The notes: generated from the sequence alone by a model not told the origin. A stretch of DNA of 64,000 nt from Paraburkholderia polaris (GCF_012927345.1 NZ_JABBGJ010000013.1:1-64000); one strand, 5' to 3'. Positions 19,388 through 28,321 are shown, numbered from the stretch's first letter. Program-made: numbers and translations.

Positions 19388-19417
19388 AAAAAAAAACCGA
19401 CACATCGTGTCGGTTTA
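19388..19417 (-). terminator. rho-independent terminator, minus strand
   Basis: AAACCGACAC-GAT-GTGTCGGTTT forms a 10-bp perfect stem, followed on the minus strand by a run of T (19397-19388). It would stop transcripts coming from the right. No intact minus-strand gene immediately upstream is recognised, so it may be left over from a lost gene. Confidence 0.65.
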
Positions 19418-20135
19418 AAGAAGCTTCCGGCTATTCCGAGGGCCACCACCGGAGGCTTGAGAGAACAGTATTGTTGTCGGTAATCGCTATGCGATTCAGA
19501 CATACGTTTGCACCAGAACGCCAAAGAAACTGTTGTTCCTTATCTCTTCCAGAGTCGCGCGCTCCATTGCGAGTCGCTCAAAGTCCCGCGCACTTCACCA
19601 GCAGAAAAGTGCCATATAGCGACACCTTGCCCCGCAAACCGTCTTCGAACGGCGAACCCCACGCATCGTCACCCACGTACTATCTTTCAGCATGAGCCGA
19701 CAATAGCGATGTCGCAGCGCCCTATTGCATGTCACGCTTTTCCCGGTGTCCTGCAGAATTCGCCCCGAACATTACGTGCACTACGCAGGCGTGGTGGGCT
19801 TCCGCTACCACTGGAGACCGGTAGTCGAGGTGAATGAAGTCGACAAATACGCCTGTTAAAGCTTCGGCGTTGAATTGCACCTTCGTCACTCGCAGCACAT
19901 GTGCGGCGATATCCTGCGCCCAACTGCCTAACGTTACACGCTGCAGCAAGTCGATTCTGCCGTTAACACACATCCAAAGATGCGTGGATTCGACCACTTG
20001 CCGCGCCGTAAGCCACCTGTCGGTCAGACGATACCTAACTAGCTGTGACACGACGAGATAAGTCAGCAGATCGATGCACACGTTGGTACCGCGATAACTT
20101 AACCTAAGCATTTTCAATAGGGAGAGCAGGCGGCA
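19418..20135. other. no gene recognised
   Basis: A minus-strand frame of 131 codons (19722-20117) is open, but the protein has no motif I recognise and no clear ribosome-binding site. It may be decayed coding sequence. The terminator to its left would fit a former gene here. Confidence 0.35.
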
Positions 20136-20679
20136 TTACGCATACGGCTCGAACATGTTGTCAATCTTTTCCAGACGAAACGCACAGGAATATTCGGTCG
20201 TGCGGCAATGTGCGATCAGAAATGGGTACGGTCCTGCATGGCACGAACGTAGAGAGACTATCGAGGCTCCCCCGGCGATTGTGCCTCCAACACCACAAGA
20301 AATCGGGTGCCCGCGACGGATAGTCCTATATCCAATATGCGCCGGCCCGCCAAAACATTGAAGGATTCCGCCGACTATGGATAACCGCTCTATCGACACC
20401 GTGGCGAGCTAAGTTGACCTGGAATCCACCACCCGAACCGGTCAATTGGCAATTACCGGTTGAACCTTCAAATGGCGTGTCGCACCAATCTTTTGGCGCT
20501 AATGGCCAATACCGTTCTTGTACCATCCATGGACTTAGAAGCGCCAACACAATGAAGATTGAAGTTGTCGCCAGCAGATGGGATACCGAGGTAGCCAAGA
20601 TTTTGGCGATGGCGCAACGGCTGGATCGGTGTGCGCCATATTCACAACACCCCACTCGTACTGACGAGACGCTGGCCAA
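20136..20679 (-). pseudogene. possible secreted protein gene broken by a frameshift
   Basis: The upstream frame (20679-20326) has a hydrophobic segment (SIFIVLALLSPWMV) followed by DWCDTPFEGSTGNCQLTGSGGGF. Around 20395 coding potential seems to pass to another frame (20399-20136), which holds CGVGGTIAGGASIVSL and a C-terminal YSCAFRLEKIDNMFEPY. One frameshifted gene for an exported, cysteine-containing protein is a reasonable reading. Two unrelated short frames are also possible. No family recognised. Confidence 0.3.
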
Positions 20680-20756
20680 CTCGCAGTGTTCACCGTCATC
20701 CGTCGAGCGGCAAGCATTGCAAAGTTGATTTCAATCTCTCATCTTATCTTCCACAG

Positions 20757-21305
20757 ATGCCAATTCGGGTTAAGCACACGGCAATTCGCGACGTAAAGCT
20801 GATCGAGCCATCTATTCTCTCCGATAAACGAGGCGTTTCCTTTGTCAGCTTCGACCAGGAAGAATTCGAGGAGCACGTAGCGCGCGGCTACCAGTTCGTG
20901 CAGGAGCACCACACCGTGTCTGCCCATAATGTGCTATGTGGCCTGCACTATCAGATCCAGCGCCCGCAGGGGAAACTGGTGCGCGTGCTGAACGGTGAGG
21001 TGGTCGATGTGGCAGTCGATTTGCGACGCTGGTCGCCCACATTCGGCCGCTGGATCAGTGCGCGGCTATCGGCATCAAACTGCTGTCAACTATGGATCCC
21101 GCCGGGATTCGCGCATGGCTCTCTGGTATTGTCGGATGTCGCGGAGATACTCTACAAGACAACTGAGCGTGGCTTTGTCGAGCATGAACGCACGTTGCGG
21201 TGGGACGATCCCGATATCGCAATTGCCTGGGAGCTTGACAAGGCGCCGATCACGTCCGCACGCGACGCAACGGGTACAAGCTTCAGCATGGCTGAGGTGT
21301 ATTGA
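20757..21305 (+). CDS. rfbC: dTDP-4-dehydrorhamnose 3,5-epimerase, divergent isolated copy
   Basis: A 182-residue RmlC-type cupin, the normal length. GLHYQ, GKLVRVLNGEVVDVAVDLRR, SPTFGRW, QLWIPPGFAHG and LYKTT are all present, with the catalytic His in GLHYQ. Two substitutions are odd: the family Arg just before GLHYQ (VLRGLHYQ) is Cys here (VLCGLHYQ), and the aromatic pair after YKTT is ERG. I start at the ATG at 20757 (MPIRVKHTAI), though the frame is open from 20631. No rfbA, rfbB or rfbD lies beside it. It may be a decaying duplicate or an epimerase for another NDP-sugar. Confidence 0.8.
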   Translation: MPIRVKHTAIRDVKLIEPSILSDKRGVSFVSFDQEEFEEHVARGYQFVQEHHTVSAHNVLCGLHYQIQRPQGKLVRVLNGEVVDVAVDLRRWSPTFGRWISARLSASNCCQLWIPPGFAHGSLVLSDVAEILYKTTERGFVEHERTLRWDDPDIAIAWELDKAPITSARDATGTSFSMAEVY

Positions 21306-21386
21306 TAGCCATCGTCGTTCATGGGCGAATGACATGCATCCGGTAGATCAACTTCAGGTCGTTCCACCGGTGCACCTCGAATGACT

Positions 21387-22403
21387 TCAAATCAGCTCTC
21401 GTCGCGCCTCGCTAAAGGACCGTTTGCTAGCCCGGTACTCAGTCGGCGTCACACCAAGATATCTGCGGAAATTTTTGGAGAGTTGTCCGCCGCTGCCCAT
21501 TCCGCAACGCCGCGCGATCTTGTCAACCGGAAGGTCGGTTTCAGAAAGAAGATGGCAGCACTTATCAATGCGAACGTATAGAAGATAGTCAGACGGCGTC
21601 ACACCCATTTCCACCTTGAAGCGACGCAGGAAATTTCGCTCACTCATCGCGACGAATTGTGCGGCTTCTTCGATCGTGATCGTTCTACCGCAGTTCATTT
21701 CCAACCACTGCGCGGATGCCCGAATTTTTTCACTCGGAGTTCCAAACGCGTTTTGATTCGGAGCGGCGGCAAACTGCGCCTCGAAGCGCAACCTCACCAC
21801 GCCAGTAATTTCGAGCGCCACTTCCGCACCAAAGTCTTTTTCAATCAATGCTAGTGCAGCTCGCAGTGGAGTGCTGGATCGTTGGGATGTAGACACATTC
21901 AATCCATTCCACGCAATCGCATGAGCGCCCTCGCCGCGCCGCAGTTTGCGGGATGTATCCGGGGATTCAGCGGCATCGAGCAGCAAGCGCCCCTCCGCAA
22001 TGGGAAAAATCTGCTCGTGGCGCAAGTCGAGCCGGCGCAGCCAGTCGACCATGCGCTCTTCGGTGAGCATACTGTGAACAGCAGCGCCGCCGGCAATGAA
22101 GAGCGCGTGGAGATCACCCGCGTGACCGCGTGATTCGATGCTGTCAGTCCAAACGAACATCGATGACGAACTCGCTATCCTGCCACCGCCGACAGACAGC
22201 AAGTGGACATCGTAACGTGGTCCATTGATACGCATTGACGTACCGAGCGCATTGGCTGACTGAAAAATCTCCACAACCGTGGCTGCCTCTGGTAGCGCGA
22301 AGCCGTTAAACAGTGCGATTCCGATACGTTTTACTGCGCGCACATCGTGCACTACCTGACGCTGAGCCGCATCGCGACTAGCGCGGGCAAAAAAAACTGC
22401 CAT
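21387..22403 (-). CDS. GlxA-type transcriptional regulator (DJ-1/PfpI + AraC), paralogue 1
   Basis: A 338-residue regulator. Residues about 25-190 form a DJ-1/PfpI-like domain (RIGIALFNGFALPEAATVVE, ALFIAGGAAVHSM) and 235-330 an AraC HTH domain (SERNFLRRFKVEMGVTPSDY). The nucleophile-elbow cysteine of enzymatic DJ-1 proteins is not at LFIAGGAAV, so a binding role is likely. It is a clear paralogue of the genes at 24081 and 27282. GGGGGATGG precedes the ATG. Its promoter block carries a half-decayed palindrome, so it may be the oldest or least controlled copy. Confidence 0.88.
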   Translation of the reverse strand: MAVFFARASRDAAQRQVVHDVRAVKRIGIALFNGFALPEAATVVEIFQSANALGTSMRINGPRYDVHLLSVGGGRIASSSSMFVWTDSIESRGHAGDLHALFIAGGAAVHSMLTEERMVDWLRRLDLRHEQIFPIAEGRLLLDAAESPDTSRKLRRGEGAHAIAWNGLNVSTSQRSSTPLRAALALIEKDFGAEVALEITGVVRLRFEAQFAAAPNQNAFGTPSEKIRASAQWLEMNCGRTITIEEAAQFVAMSERNFLRRFKVEMGVTPSDYLLYVRIDKCCHLLSETDLPVDKIARRCGMGSGGQLSKNFRRYLGVTPTEYRASKRSFSEARRELI

Positions 22404-22470
22404 CCAGCCATCCCCCGAAAATAAGTGGCCTCCTACAGCTGCGTTTCGAGCCGTTTTAACTGTCTCGATA

Positions 22471-22529
22471 ATCGTACATAAGCAGCGCGCATAGCGTCGC
22501 TAGATGGCTGATTAGGATAATAGGTTGGC
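22471..22529 (-). promoter_or_regulatory. promoter block of GlxA paralogue 1
   Basis: On the minus strand GCCAACCTATTATC (22529-22516) keeps the left arm GCCAAC of the shared palindrome but has lost the right arm. CTTATGTACGAT (22482-22471), the likely -10 region, is identical to that of paralogue 2. The palindrome edge lies 113 nt from the ATG and 45 nt from the -10 block, the same as in the other copies. Confidence 0.6.
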
Positions 22530-22655
22530 GATCGAGGACAAATCGCAGCAGACGACTCGAATTGCGGCGTTACAGGCTACGTCCCTTGCAACGACTAGTC
22601 TTACTTCGACACAATTTTCGGTTTCCTATGCAATCTGAAATTTCTTGACCGAAGC

Positions 22656-22684
22656 AATAAAAAAGCCGCGCGACGTTGCGCAGC
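22656..22684 (-). terminator. rho-independent terminator after galU
   Basis: On the minus strand GCTGCGC-AACGTC-GCGCGGC forms a 7-bp stem (one T-G pair) followed by six T and ATT. It lies about 130 bp past the galU stop codon and should end that transcript. Confidence 0.7.
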
Positions 22685-22812
22685 CTGAGACACATAGCGA
22701 TGAAGATGGAACCAAGACTCGGGCGGCACGCCGTGACAGGTCAACCATGCGATGGCAAAAAGCGTCTGTTAATCGATCTCGAGACGCTTGCTGTGGGGCG
22801 CGCTCGGCGCCG

Positions 22813-23694
22813 TCAGTCAAGCATCAGAGAGAGGTGTTCCTCCAGATACGCTCTGAAGTCGGCGCGTACCTCGGGGTGCCGCAACGCGAACTCCACTGTT
22901 GCCTTCAGGTAGCCAAGCTTGCTGCCGCAGTCGAAACGCGTTCCGCGATACTTGTACGCCAGCACCTGCTCATCGGCGAGCAGCGATTGAATGGCGTCAG
23001 TCAGCTGCAATTCGCCGCCTGCGCCCGGCTTAATCGAGCGAAGGTGTTTGAAGATGCGCGGCTTCAGCACATAGCGCCCCACCACGCCGAGGTTCGAAGG
23101 CGCCACGCTTGGCTCCGGTTTCTCGACGATGCCCGACATCTTGATGATCGCCTCCTCCCACGCCTTACCATCGATAATCCCGTACGACTTCGTGTCCGCA
23201 GCCGGGATCTCTTCGACCCCGATCACCGAACTGTGATAGTGGTCGAACACCTCGATCATCTGCGTCATCACGGGCGGCGTGCCGTACAGCAAGTCGTCCG
23301 CGAGAATCACGGCGAACGGGTTGTCACCCACCAGTTTCTCGGCGCACATCACCGCGTGGCCGAGGCCGAGCGCTTCCGGCTGGCGGACGTAAAAGCAATC
23401 GACATGGCTCGGCTTGATGCTGCGCACGAGCTCGAGTAGCTTTTCCTTACCGCGCGCCTCCAGCTCCGCTTCGACTTCATACGACTTATCGAAATGGTCT
23501 TCGATCGCACGCTTACTCCGGCCCGTGACAAAGATCATTTCGGTGATGCCGGCCGCCATCGCCTCTTCCACTGCGTATTGAATCAGCGGCTTGTCGACGA
23601 TCGGCAGCATCTCTTTCGGGCTAGCCTTCGTGGCAGGGAGGAACCGGGTGCCAAGACCTGCCACTGGAAATACTGCTTTAGTCACTTTTAGCAT
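22813..23694 (-). CDS. galU: UTP-glucose-1-phosphate uridylyltransferase
   Basis: A 293-residue GalU. The N-terminus AVFPVAGLGTRFLPATKASP holds the nucleotide-binding motif and the activating lysine pattern. Further family blocks are KEMLPIVDKPLIQYAVEEA, LADDLL, a VEKP motif and GGELQLTDAI. It makes UDP-glucose, a precursor for the exopolysaccharide and other glycans. The frame is open to 23742, but the ATG at 23694 (MLKVTKAVF) has CGGAG 8 nt upstream and matches the family start. It sits between two GlxA-type regulators and has its own terminator. Confidence 0.95.
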   Translation of the reverse strand: MLKVTKAVFPVAGLGTRFLPATKASPKEMLPIVDKPLIQYAVEEAMAAGITEMIFVTGRSKRAIEDHFDKSYEVEAELEARGKEKLLELVRSIKPSHVDCFYVRQPEALGLGHAVMCAEKLVGDNPFAVILADDLLYGTPPVMTQMIEVFDHYHSSVIGVEEIPAADTKSYGIIDGKAWEEAIIKMSGIVEKPEPSVAPSNLGVVGRYVLKPRIFKHLRSIKPGAGGELQLTDAIQSLLADEQVLAYKYRGTRFDCGSKLGYLKATVEFALRHPEVRADFRAYLEEHLSLMLD

Positions 23695-24080
23695 GTGAAA
23701 CTCCGAATGTCTTTTATATGGTCGATCTGCGATTGCCCGCATCGACGCCTCGCCCGCAGCCGACGGCGCTTCGCTTGATCGATGACGGGCCGCCCGGTCA
23801 AATTGCGCGTGGGTTGGCCCTTGGGGGATCTATCGGCTGCCGCCCCCGCGCGGACGAACTGCTTTTCGCGCTCTTCCGCCGATCACGCCGCAGCATAGAG
23901 CCTCATTCGAATAGATAACCACGCATGGCGGAAGCGATTCGGCTTTTGGCCGAACCGGACGCGATTGGCGCACCGTCAATCGATGGACCAGGCAGACCGC
24001 ATACATTCGAATTGCCTCGTCCTCTTTGACGGCTGCTGACGAAGGAGGCTACGTTTTTCGCTCGAAGCAACATTGGTTGC
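23695..24080. other. no gene recognised between galU and GlxA paralogue 2
   Basis: The galU promoter should lie here. The 3' part of GlxA paralogue 2 ends at 24081. I see no gene, RNA or conserved operator. Confidence 0.4.
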
Positions 24081-25070
24081 TCAAAGTCGCTTGCCGGCGC
24101 GGTATTCTCCCGGCGTTGTCGCGAGATGTTTGCGGAAGAGTTTCGCGAGCCGGCCACCGCATCCAATGCCGCAACGACGTGCGACTTTGTCGACCGGCAG
24201 ATCGCTTTCAAGAAGGAGGCGGCAGCTCATATCAAGCCGCACATGGAGCAAATAGTCAGAGGGCGTTACGCCCATTTCAATCTTGAAACGTCTCAGGAAA
24301 TTGCGCTCGCTCATGACGGCGACCTGAGCTGCTTCGTTGATCGAGACCGGTCGATGACCGTTCGATTCCAGCCATCTCGCCGACCTCTTGATTTCTTCGC
24401 TAACGGCGGCCGAAGTGTTCTTGCGCACGATAGCGGTGAAACGATTGTCGCCGGACGGTGCAACCCAATCAGCGATCTGACGCGCGACTTCGGCGCCAAG
24501 ATCCTCCTCGACCACTGCAAGGGCGTGTCGCAATGGGCTGGTCGAGGCGCTCGAAGGGTTGCTATCTGCAGCGGTCCGCACGATGTCACCAGTGCGTTCG
24601 CCGTGGCGCCTAGCGCTGCTGGCCTGCCTAAAACCGGCAACGTCGAGCAGCAACCTTCCTTCACCGATGGGGAATACCAGTTCGCTTCTCGGATGAGTCC
24701 GGCGCAACCAGGCAATCAGGCCATCATCGTGTAGTGCATTGTTCACGCCTGCGCCGCCAGCAATAAACAAAGCGTGAAAGCCCTCTGGCTGGCGGCGTGC
24801 CTCGATGTCTTCGGTCCACACAAATACCGACGAAGAACTGTCAATCCTGCCGCCCGCGGCCGACAACAAACTGACTCGGTAACGTATGCCGTGGCGCCGG
24901 TCGCTCTCGGTGAGCGCATTCGCCGACTGAAATACCTCCGCGATCGCCGCGGCTTGAGGAAGGGCAAAGCCACTAAACAGCACGATGCCGACACGCCTTA
25001 CGGTGGCGATGTCTGGCGAAACATGGAGCGACGTTTCGTTGGCAGTGTGAACGGCTGAAGAATACCCCAT
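24081..25070 (-). CDS. GlxA-type transcriptional regulator (DJ-1/PfpI + AraC), paralogue 2
   Basis: A 329-residue paralogue with the same layout: DJ-1-like domain (VGIVLFSGFALPQAAAIAEV, ALFIAGGAGVNN) and a C-terminal AraC domain (SERNFLRRFKIEMGVTPSDY, then ARRCGIGCGGRLAKLFRKHL). The HTH region is nearly identical to paralogue 3, so the DNA targets should overlap. GGGGA lies 9 nt before the ATG. The promoter block has a perfect palindrome, consistent with auto- or cross-regulation. Ligand unknown. Confidence 0.88.
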   Translation of the reverse strand: MGYSSAVHTANETSLHVSPDIATVRRVGIVLFSGFALPQAAAIAEVFQSANALTESDRRHGIRYRVSLLSAAGGRIDSSSSVFVWTEDIEARRQPEGFHALFIAGGAGVNNALHDDGLIAWLRRTHPRSELVFPIGEGRLLLDVAGFRQASSARRHGERTGDIVRTAADSNPSSASTSPLRHALAVVEEDLGAEVARQIADWVAPSGDNRFTAIVRKNTSAAVSEEIKRSARWLESNGHRPVSINEAAQVAVMSERNFLRRFKIEMGVTPSDYLLHVRLDMSCRLLLESDLPVDKVARRCGIGCGGRLAKLFRKHLATTPGEYRAGKRL

Positions 25071-25137
25071 CAGAATTTCCCCGGCGATTAGTTGGCCCTA
25101 TCCTGCTTGCTTTGAGCCGGACAATTTTGTCAGACCG

Positions 25138-25196
25138 ATCGTACATAAGGATGATCCGGGCCATAAATCAATGACTGAATCGACCAACATGTTGGC
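25138..25196 (-). promoter_or_regulatory. promoter block of GlxA paralogue 2
   Basis: CCAACATGTTGG (25184-25195, within ACCAACATGTTGGC) is a perfect palindrome 113 nt from the ATG. On the minus strand TTGATT, an 18-nt spacer and TATGTA (inside CTTATGTACGAT, 25149-25138) make a credible -35/-10 pair. The palindrome lies just upstream of the -35, a usual place for an activator or autoregulator. Confidence 0.65.
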
Positions 25197-25766
25197 GGCT
25201 ATGATCAATTCGCAGTGTCATTCAAAACTGGATAGCTATAATCGAACTTCGACACGCGCTTACAATTAACTTATTAAAATTTTTTAAAACTCGAAAATAT
25301 TTAATCTATTGGCACATCATGTCCGTGTTTGCAAATCGTCAATTTACGGCTCCTCGCCGTGATTGCGGTGCATAGGTGTGCTGCTCGCACGTCGGCGAGA
25401 AATCACGTGACATGCAGCGGCGCTTTCAATCTGTGCGCCCGATATTTGCGTCTGCCATCTTCGAATCGAGCACTGGCCATGCCATCTATCTATTGTGCGG
25501 AACAGCCAAAGGCATGATCGCATCCGCCACGCCGCGTGGGTAATTCGAGCTGACATCCACAGCACGTCGAGTCGATTGGCCTCCGCTATTTGGACAGGTC
25601 ATTCCTGCCCGAGCCTTTGCACATAAGGTTTTTCATGCCCTCAGCAGCTTTATCGAATCGCTCTGGTGCGATCGCTATTACCCGGCGAAAGCCTCCGAGG
25701 ATGCAAAACAGGTGCATCCGTAGTTGTGCGAGACTTTTGTGAAACAAGACTTCCAATGGCGCACAT
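25197..25766. other. AT-rich intergenic stretch, no gene recognised
   Basis: Around 25256-25320 the sequence is unusually AT-rich (TTATTAAAATTTTTTAAAA) for this genome, which suggests transferred DNA, a silencer-bound region or a promoter. No ORF here is convincing. Confidence 0.4.
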
Positions 25767-25994
25767 ATGAACGAAGAAATAACCGTTGTGTACGAGTACA
25801 CCGGTGGCTTTGGCACATACCGCACGATCCAGACTCGCGCGGCAAATCAGCTTCCTCTTGTCGGAGACAACGTAACAATGGTGGTGGACGAGATGGGATT
25901 CGACGGCATCCTGAAAGTGAGGTCACGCCTCTTCGACTACGACAAGACAGGCTCATTGACAGTTACATTGAAGCTGTCCCACACGGTCGATTGA
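25767..25994 (+). CDS. small hypothetical protein (75 aa)
   Basis: A 75-residue, mostly beta-strand-like protein (ITVVYEYTGG, VTMVVDEMGFDG, LTVTLKLSHTVD) with low complexity avoided and balanced charge, so it reads like a real gene. No strong ribosome-binding site is visible. It is not a family I recognise. A second small gene follows 38 bp later in the same direction. Confidence 0.5.
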   Translation: MNEEITVVYEYTGGFGTYRTIQTRAANQLPLVGDNVTMVVDEMGFDGILKVRSRLFDYDKTGSLTVTLKLSHTVD

Positions 25995-26032
25995 CGACAT
26001 GTTGGGAATCGCAAACAGTGCGCTCGCCGGGC

Positions 26033-26317
26033 ATGGCCTGCACCTTTACGAACGAGATGCTCATGGAAGACATTCTTCAGATGCGGATGCAACTCCTTGC
26101 ATACCAGACGTTAATCGCAGCGCTGCTCGCCAAGACTGCTCCAACAATCAACGAACTGGAGCGCATGCGACGGGCTATCCAACGTAGCGCCACCGTCCGA
26201 TCCTCAAGCGAACCAGGCCGCGGCTCAATGAGCGAACACGCCGCGGCAATCGAGGACGTGTTTCTGTGCGCGTCGCTCACCTTTACGGACCTCAAAGATG
26301 GGCGGAGCGGATCTTAG
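26033..26317 (+). CDS. small hypothetical protein (about 94 aa)
   Basis: The frame starting at ATG 26033 (or 26057/26063) encodes a helical N-terminal half (LMEDILQMRMQLLAYQTLIA, then NELERMRRAI) and a less ordered tail. Codon use fits the neighbourhood. It may form a pair with the 75-residue gene just upstream. Start and function are uncertain. Confidence 0.4.
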   Translation: MACTFTNEMLMEDILQMRMQLLAYQTLIAALLAKTAPTINELERMRRAIQRSATVRSSSEPGRGSMSEHAAAIEDVFLCASLTFTDLKDGRSGS

Positions 26318-26521
26318 CTAGACTCGCTTGTGAGCGTGAACGCCACAGAGTGGCACCGGCATTGCGAATGTCAACGAAGGCTGGTGCGTCCAAGCGGGCG
26401 TATTATCGGTTTATCGAATACGCGCTTATCGTCTGCCAATCCCATACCGCAGTCGCCGACCGCATCCAGGATGCAGGCACCGGTATGGTTCGCCCGAAAC
26501 TACCTTGGCCAACCTCTGGCC

Positions 26522-26716
26522 TTATGCGCTGCGTCCCAGGATCGACAGCACGTCGGCGACGCTGATGTCGGGCAATTTCTTGCCAATCATGTCCCAGAAG
26601 ATCAAGTCGTGCATCGCGCTGGCATCTTCGGCCATATCCCACTCGCGCGCACCGACGATGGAATCGGCGGTTTCGCAGGCGGCATTAACGATTGTCTGAA
26701 TGTCTTGTCTGTGCAT
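26522..26716 (-). CDS. small hypothetical protein (64 aa)
   Basis: The ATG at 26716 opens a 64-residue helical, acidic product (IQTIVNAACETADSIVGARE, then MAEDASAMHDLIFWDMI). The frame is open a little further upstream (GTG at 26824) with poorer sequence. No ribosome-binding site is obvious and no family is recognised. It could be the surviving end of a longer gene. Confidence 0.35.
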   Translation of the reverse strand: MHRQDIQTIVNAACETADSIVGAREWDMAEDASAMHDLIFWDMIGKKLPDISVADVLSILGRSA

Positions 26717-27155
26717 GAACGCGTTAACGGCGGCACGGCAGGCTTTTTTAGCCCTGTGTGCAATCGTTTGCCAAAAGCATGACCGCCGCCATCGACACCT
26801 TCCGGTCTGAGGCTGGCCTGCCACCCGCCGCGTGCGGCAATCGAGCCGACGTTGCGCCTCTCATGGCAAGGGCGACTCCCGTCAAAACGGACTCAGAAAA
26901 GCCCTACGTCGACAGCCGCAAAGGCCTGCAGCGGAAAACGCTGGCAGCAATGCACCGGCACCAATGTCTCAATGATTTTCTTTCATATCAATCAACATAT
27001 AAAGCATTTCAAAATGCGCTCCATACACTCCGTCTCATTTACTAAAAAAATAATATCGCGCCAATTTTTCCAATATCTTGCCGCATTATGCCGCGACTCA
27101 TCCGGCATGAATGTGCACCGCGACCGTGCGCTTCCCAATCCGAATGTCTCAAACT
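26717..27155. other. no gene recognised; AT-rich patch
   Basis: From about 26980 to 27110 the sequence is AT-rich (CATATCAATCAACATATAAA and similar). No reliable gene. It lies upstream of the promoter block of GlxA paralogue 3. Confidence 0.4.
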
Positions 27156-27214
27156 GCCAATGTATTGGCTAATCCAGCCATGTAATAATGGCGCCGGAAT
27201 CATTTGTATAGCAT
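27156..27214 (+). promoter_or_regulatory. promoter block of GlxA paralogue 3
   Basis: GCCAATGTATTGGC (27156-27169) has 6-bp inverted arms like the other copies and ends exactly 113 nt before the ATG at 27282. The following ATGGCGCCGGAATCAT resembles the spacer ATGGCCCGGATCAT of paralogue 2. A weaker -10-like TTTGTATAGCAT occupies the expected place. Confidence 0.6.
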
Positions 27215-27281
27215 GCGTTTAACAAAAATAAAGACAGAGTCGTGAGAAGGGACTTTGCAGGCCAAACATTCCGGGGAAAAA

Positions 27282-28277
27282 ATGGAACAGGTGCATACTC
27301 TGCCGCGCTGCTCGCGGCAAAGTGCGGTGGGGACGCAAGCGAACGACATCACCCGCGTCGACATAGCGTTGTTCAATGGTTTTGCGCTGCCAAAGGTCGC
27401 AGCGATTATCGAAATCTTCCAGAAGGCAAACGCACTCGTCGCAGCGCAGCGATCGGGCCGCACACGCTACGACGTTTCATTGCTTTCGGCTTCAGGCGGC
27501 CGCATCGCGAGCTCGTCGTCGGTGTTCGTCTGGACGGACAGCGTCGACTCGCACCGCGGAACGAATGACACGCACCTGCTCTTCATCGCAGGCGGTGCGG
27601 GCGTGCAGCACGCGTGCCGCGATGAACGCCTTGGCAACTGGCTGCGCCGCCGACACCCCTTCAGCGAGATCGTTCATCCAATCGCGGAAGGACGGCTGCT
27701 TCTGGAAGCGGCTGGGCTTCCCAGCCGCTATTGCGCGCTTCTGTATGGCGACAATGAAGCGCACGATCTTTATCAGGCAAGCCCGCTCACTGATGCGCCG
27801 GCCGCCGTGCACACAGTACTGCGCGTCGTCGAAGAGGATCTGGGACTCGAACTGGCGCGGCTGGTTGCCCAATCCGTCGCGCCGGAGCACAGGACGCCCT
27901 TCAACGCGTCAATAACCCATAACGCGACGTCACAAGTCAGCGAAAAGATCATGGCCTCGGCGCGTTGGCTGGAGGCCAATGTTGATCGCCCCATCTCGAT
28001 CGACGAAGCAGCCCAGGTTGCAGCAATGAGTGAGCGCAACTTCCTGCGGCGCTTCAAGAGCGAGATCGGCATGACGCCTTCCGATTATCTGCTTCGGGCC
28101 CGCTTGAACATGAGTTGCCGGATGCTCCTCGAATCGCGTTTGCCGGTCGACAAGATCGCCCGGCGCTGCGGTATCGGTAGCGGCGGCCAATTGGCCAAGC
28201 TGTTCAGAAAGTATCTGGCGACGACACCGACTGACTACCGGATGCGCAAAATGGTACCTCCGGATGGCTCGTCGTGA
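27282..28277 (+). CDS. GlxA-type transcriptional regulator (DJ-1/PfpI + AraC), paralogue 3
   Basis: A 331-residue paralogue of the genes at 21387 and 24081: DJ-1-like domain (VDIALFNGFALPKVAAIIEI, LLFIAGGAGVQHAC) and AraC domain (SERNFLRRFKSEIGMTPSDY, ARRCGIGSGGQLAKLFRKYL). The frame is open from 27255, but the ATG at 27282 has CGGGGA 6 nt upstream and gives the same promoter spacing as its paralogues. It is the only copy on the plus strand and is followed by an IS110 remnant. Confidence 0.88.
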   Translation: MEQVHTLPRCSRQSAVGTQANDITRVDIALFNGFALPKVAAIIEIFQKANALVAAQRSGRTRYDVSLLSASGGRIASSSSVFVWTDSVDSHRGTNDTHLLFIAGGAGVQHACRDERLGNWLRRRHPFSEIVHPIAEGRLLLEAAGLPSRYCALLYGDNEAHDLYQASPLTDAPAAVHTVLRVVEEDLGLELARLVAQSVAPEHRTPFNASITHNATSQVSEKIMASARWLEANVDRPISIDEAAQVAAMSERNFLRRFKSEIGMTPSDYLLRARLNMSCRMLLESRLPVDKIARRCGIGSGGQLAKLFRKYLATTPTDYRMRKMVPPDGSS

Positions 28278-28321
28278 GCGTCTGCAGTGAGCTCAACCTG
28301 GCTCGACATGCGCGCACATCG

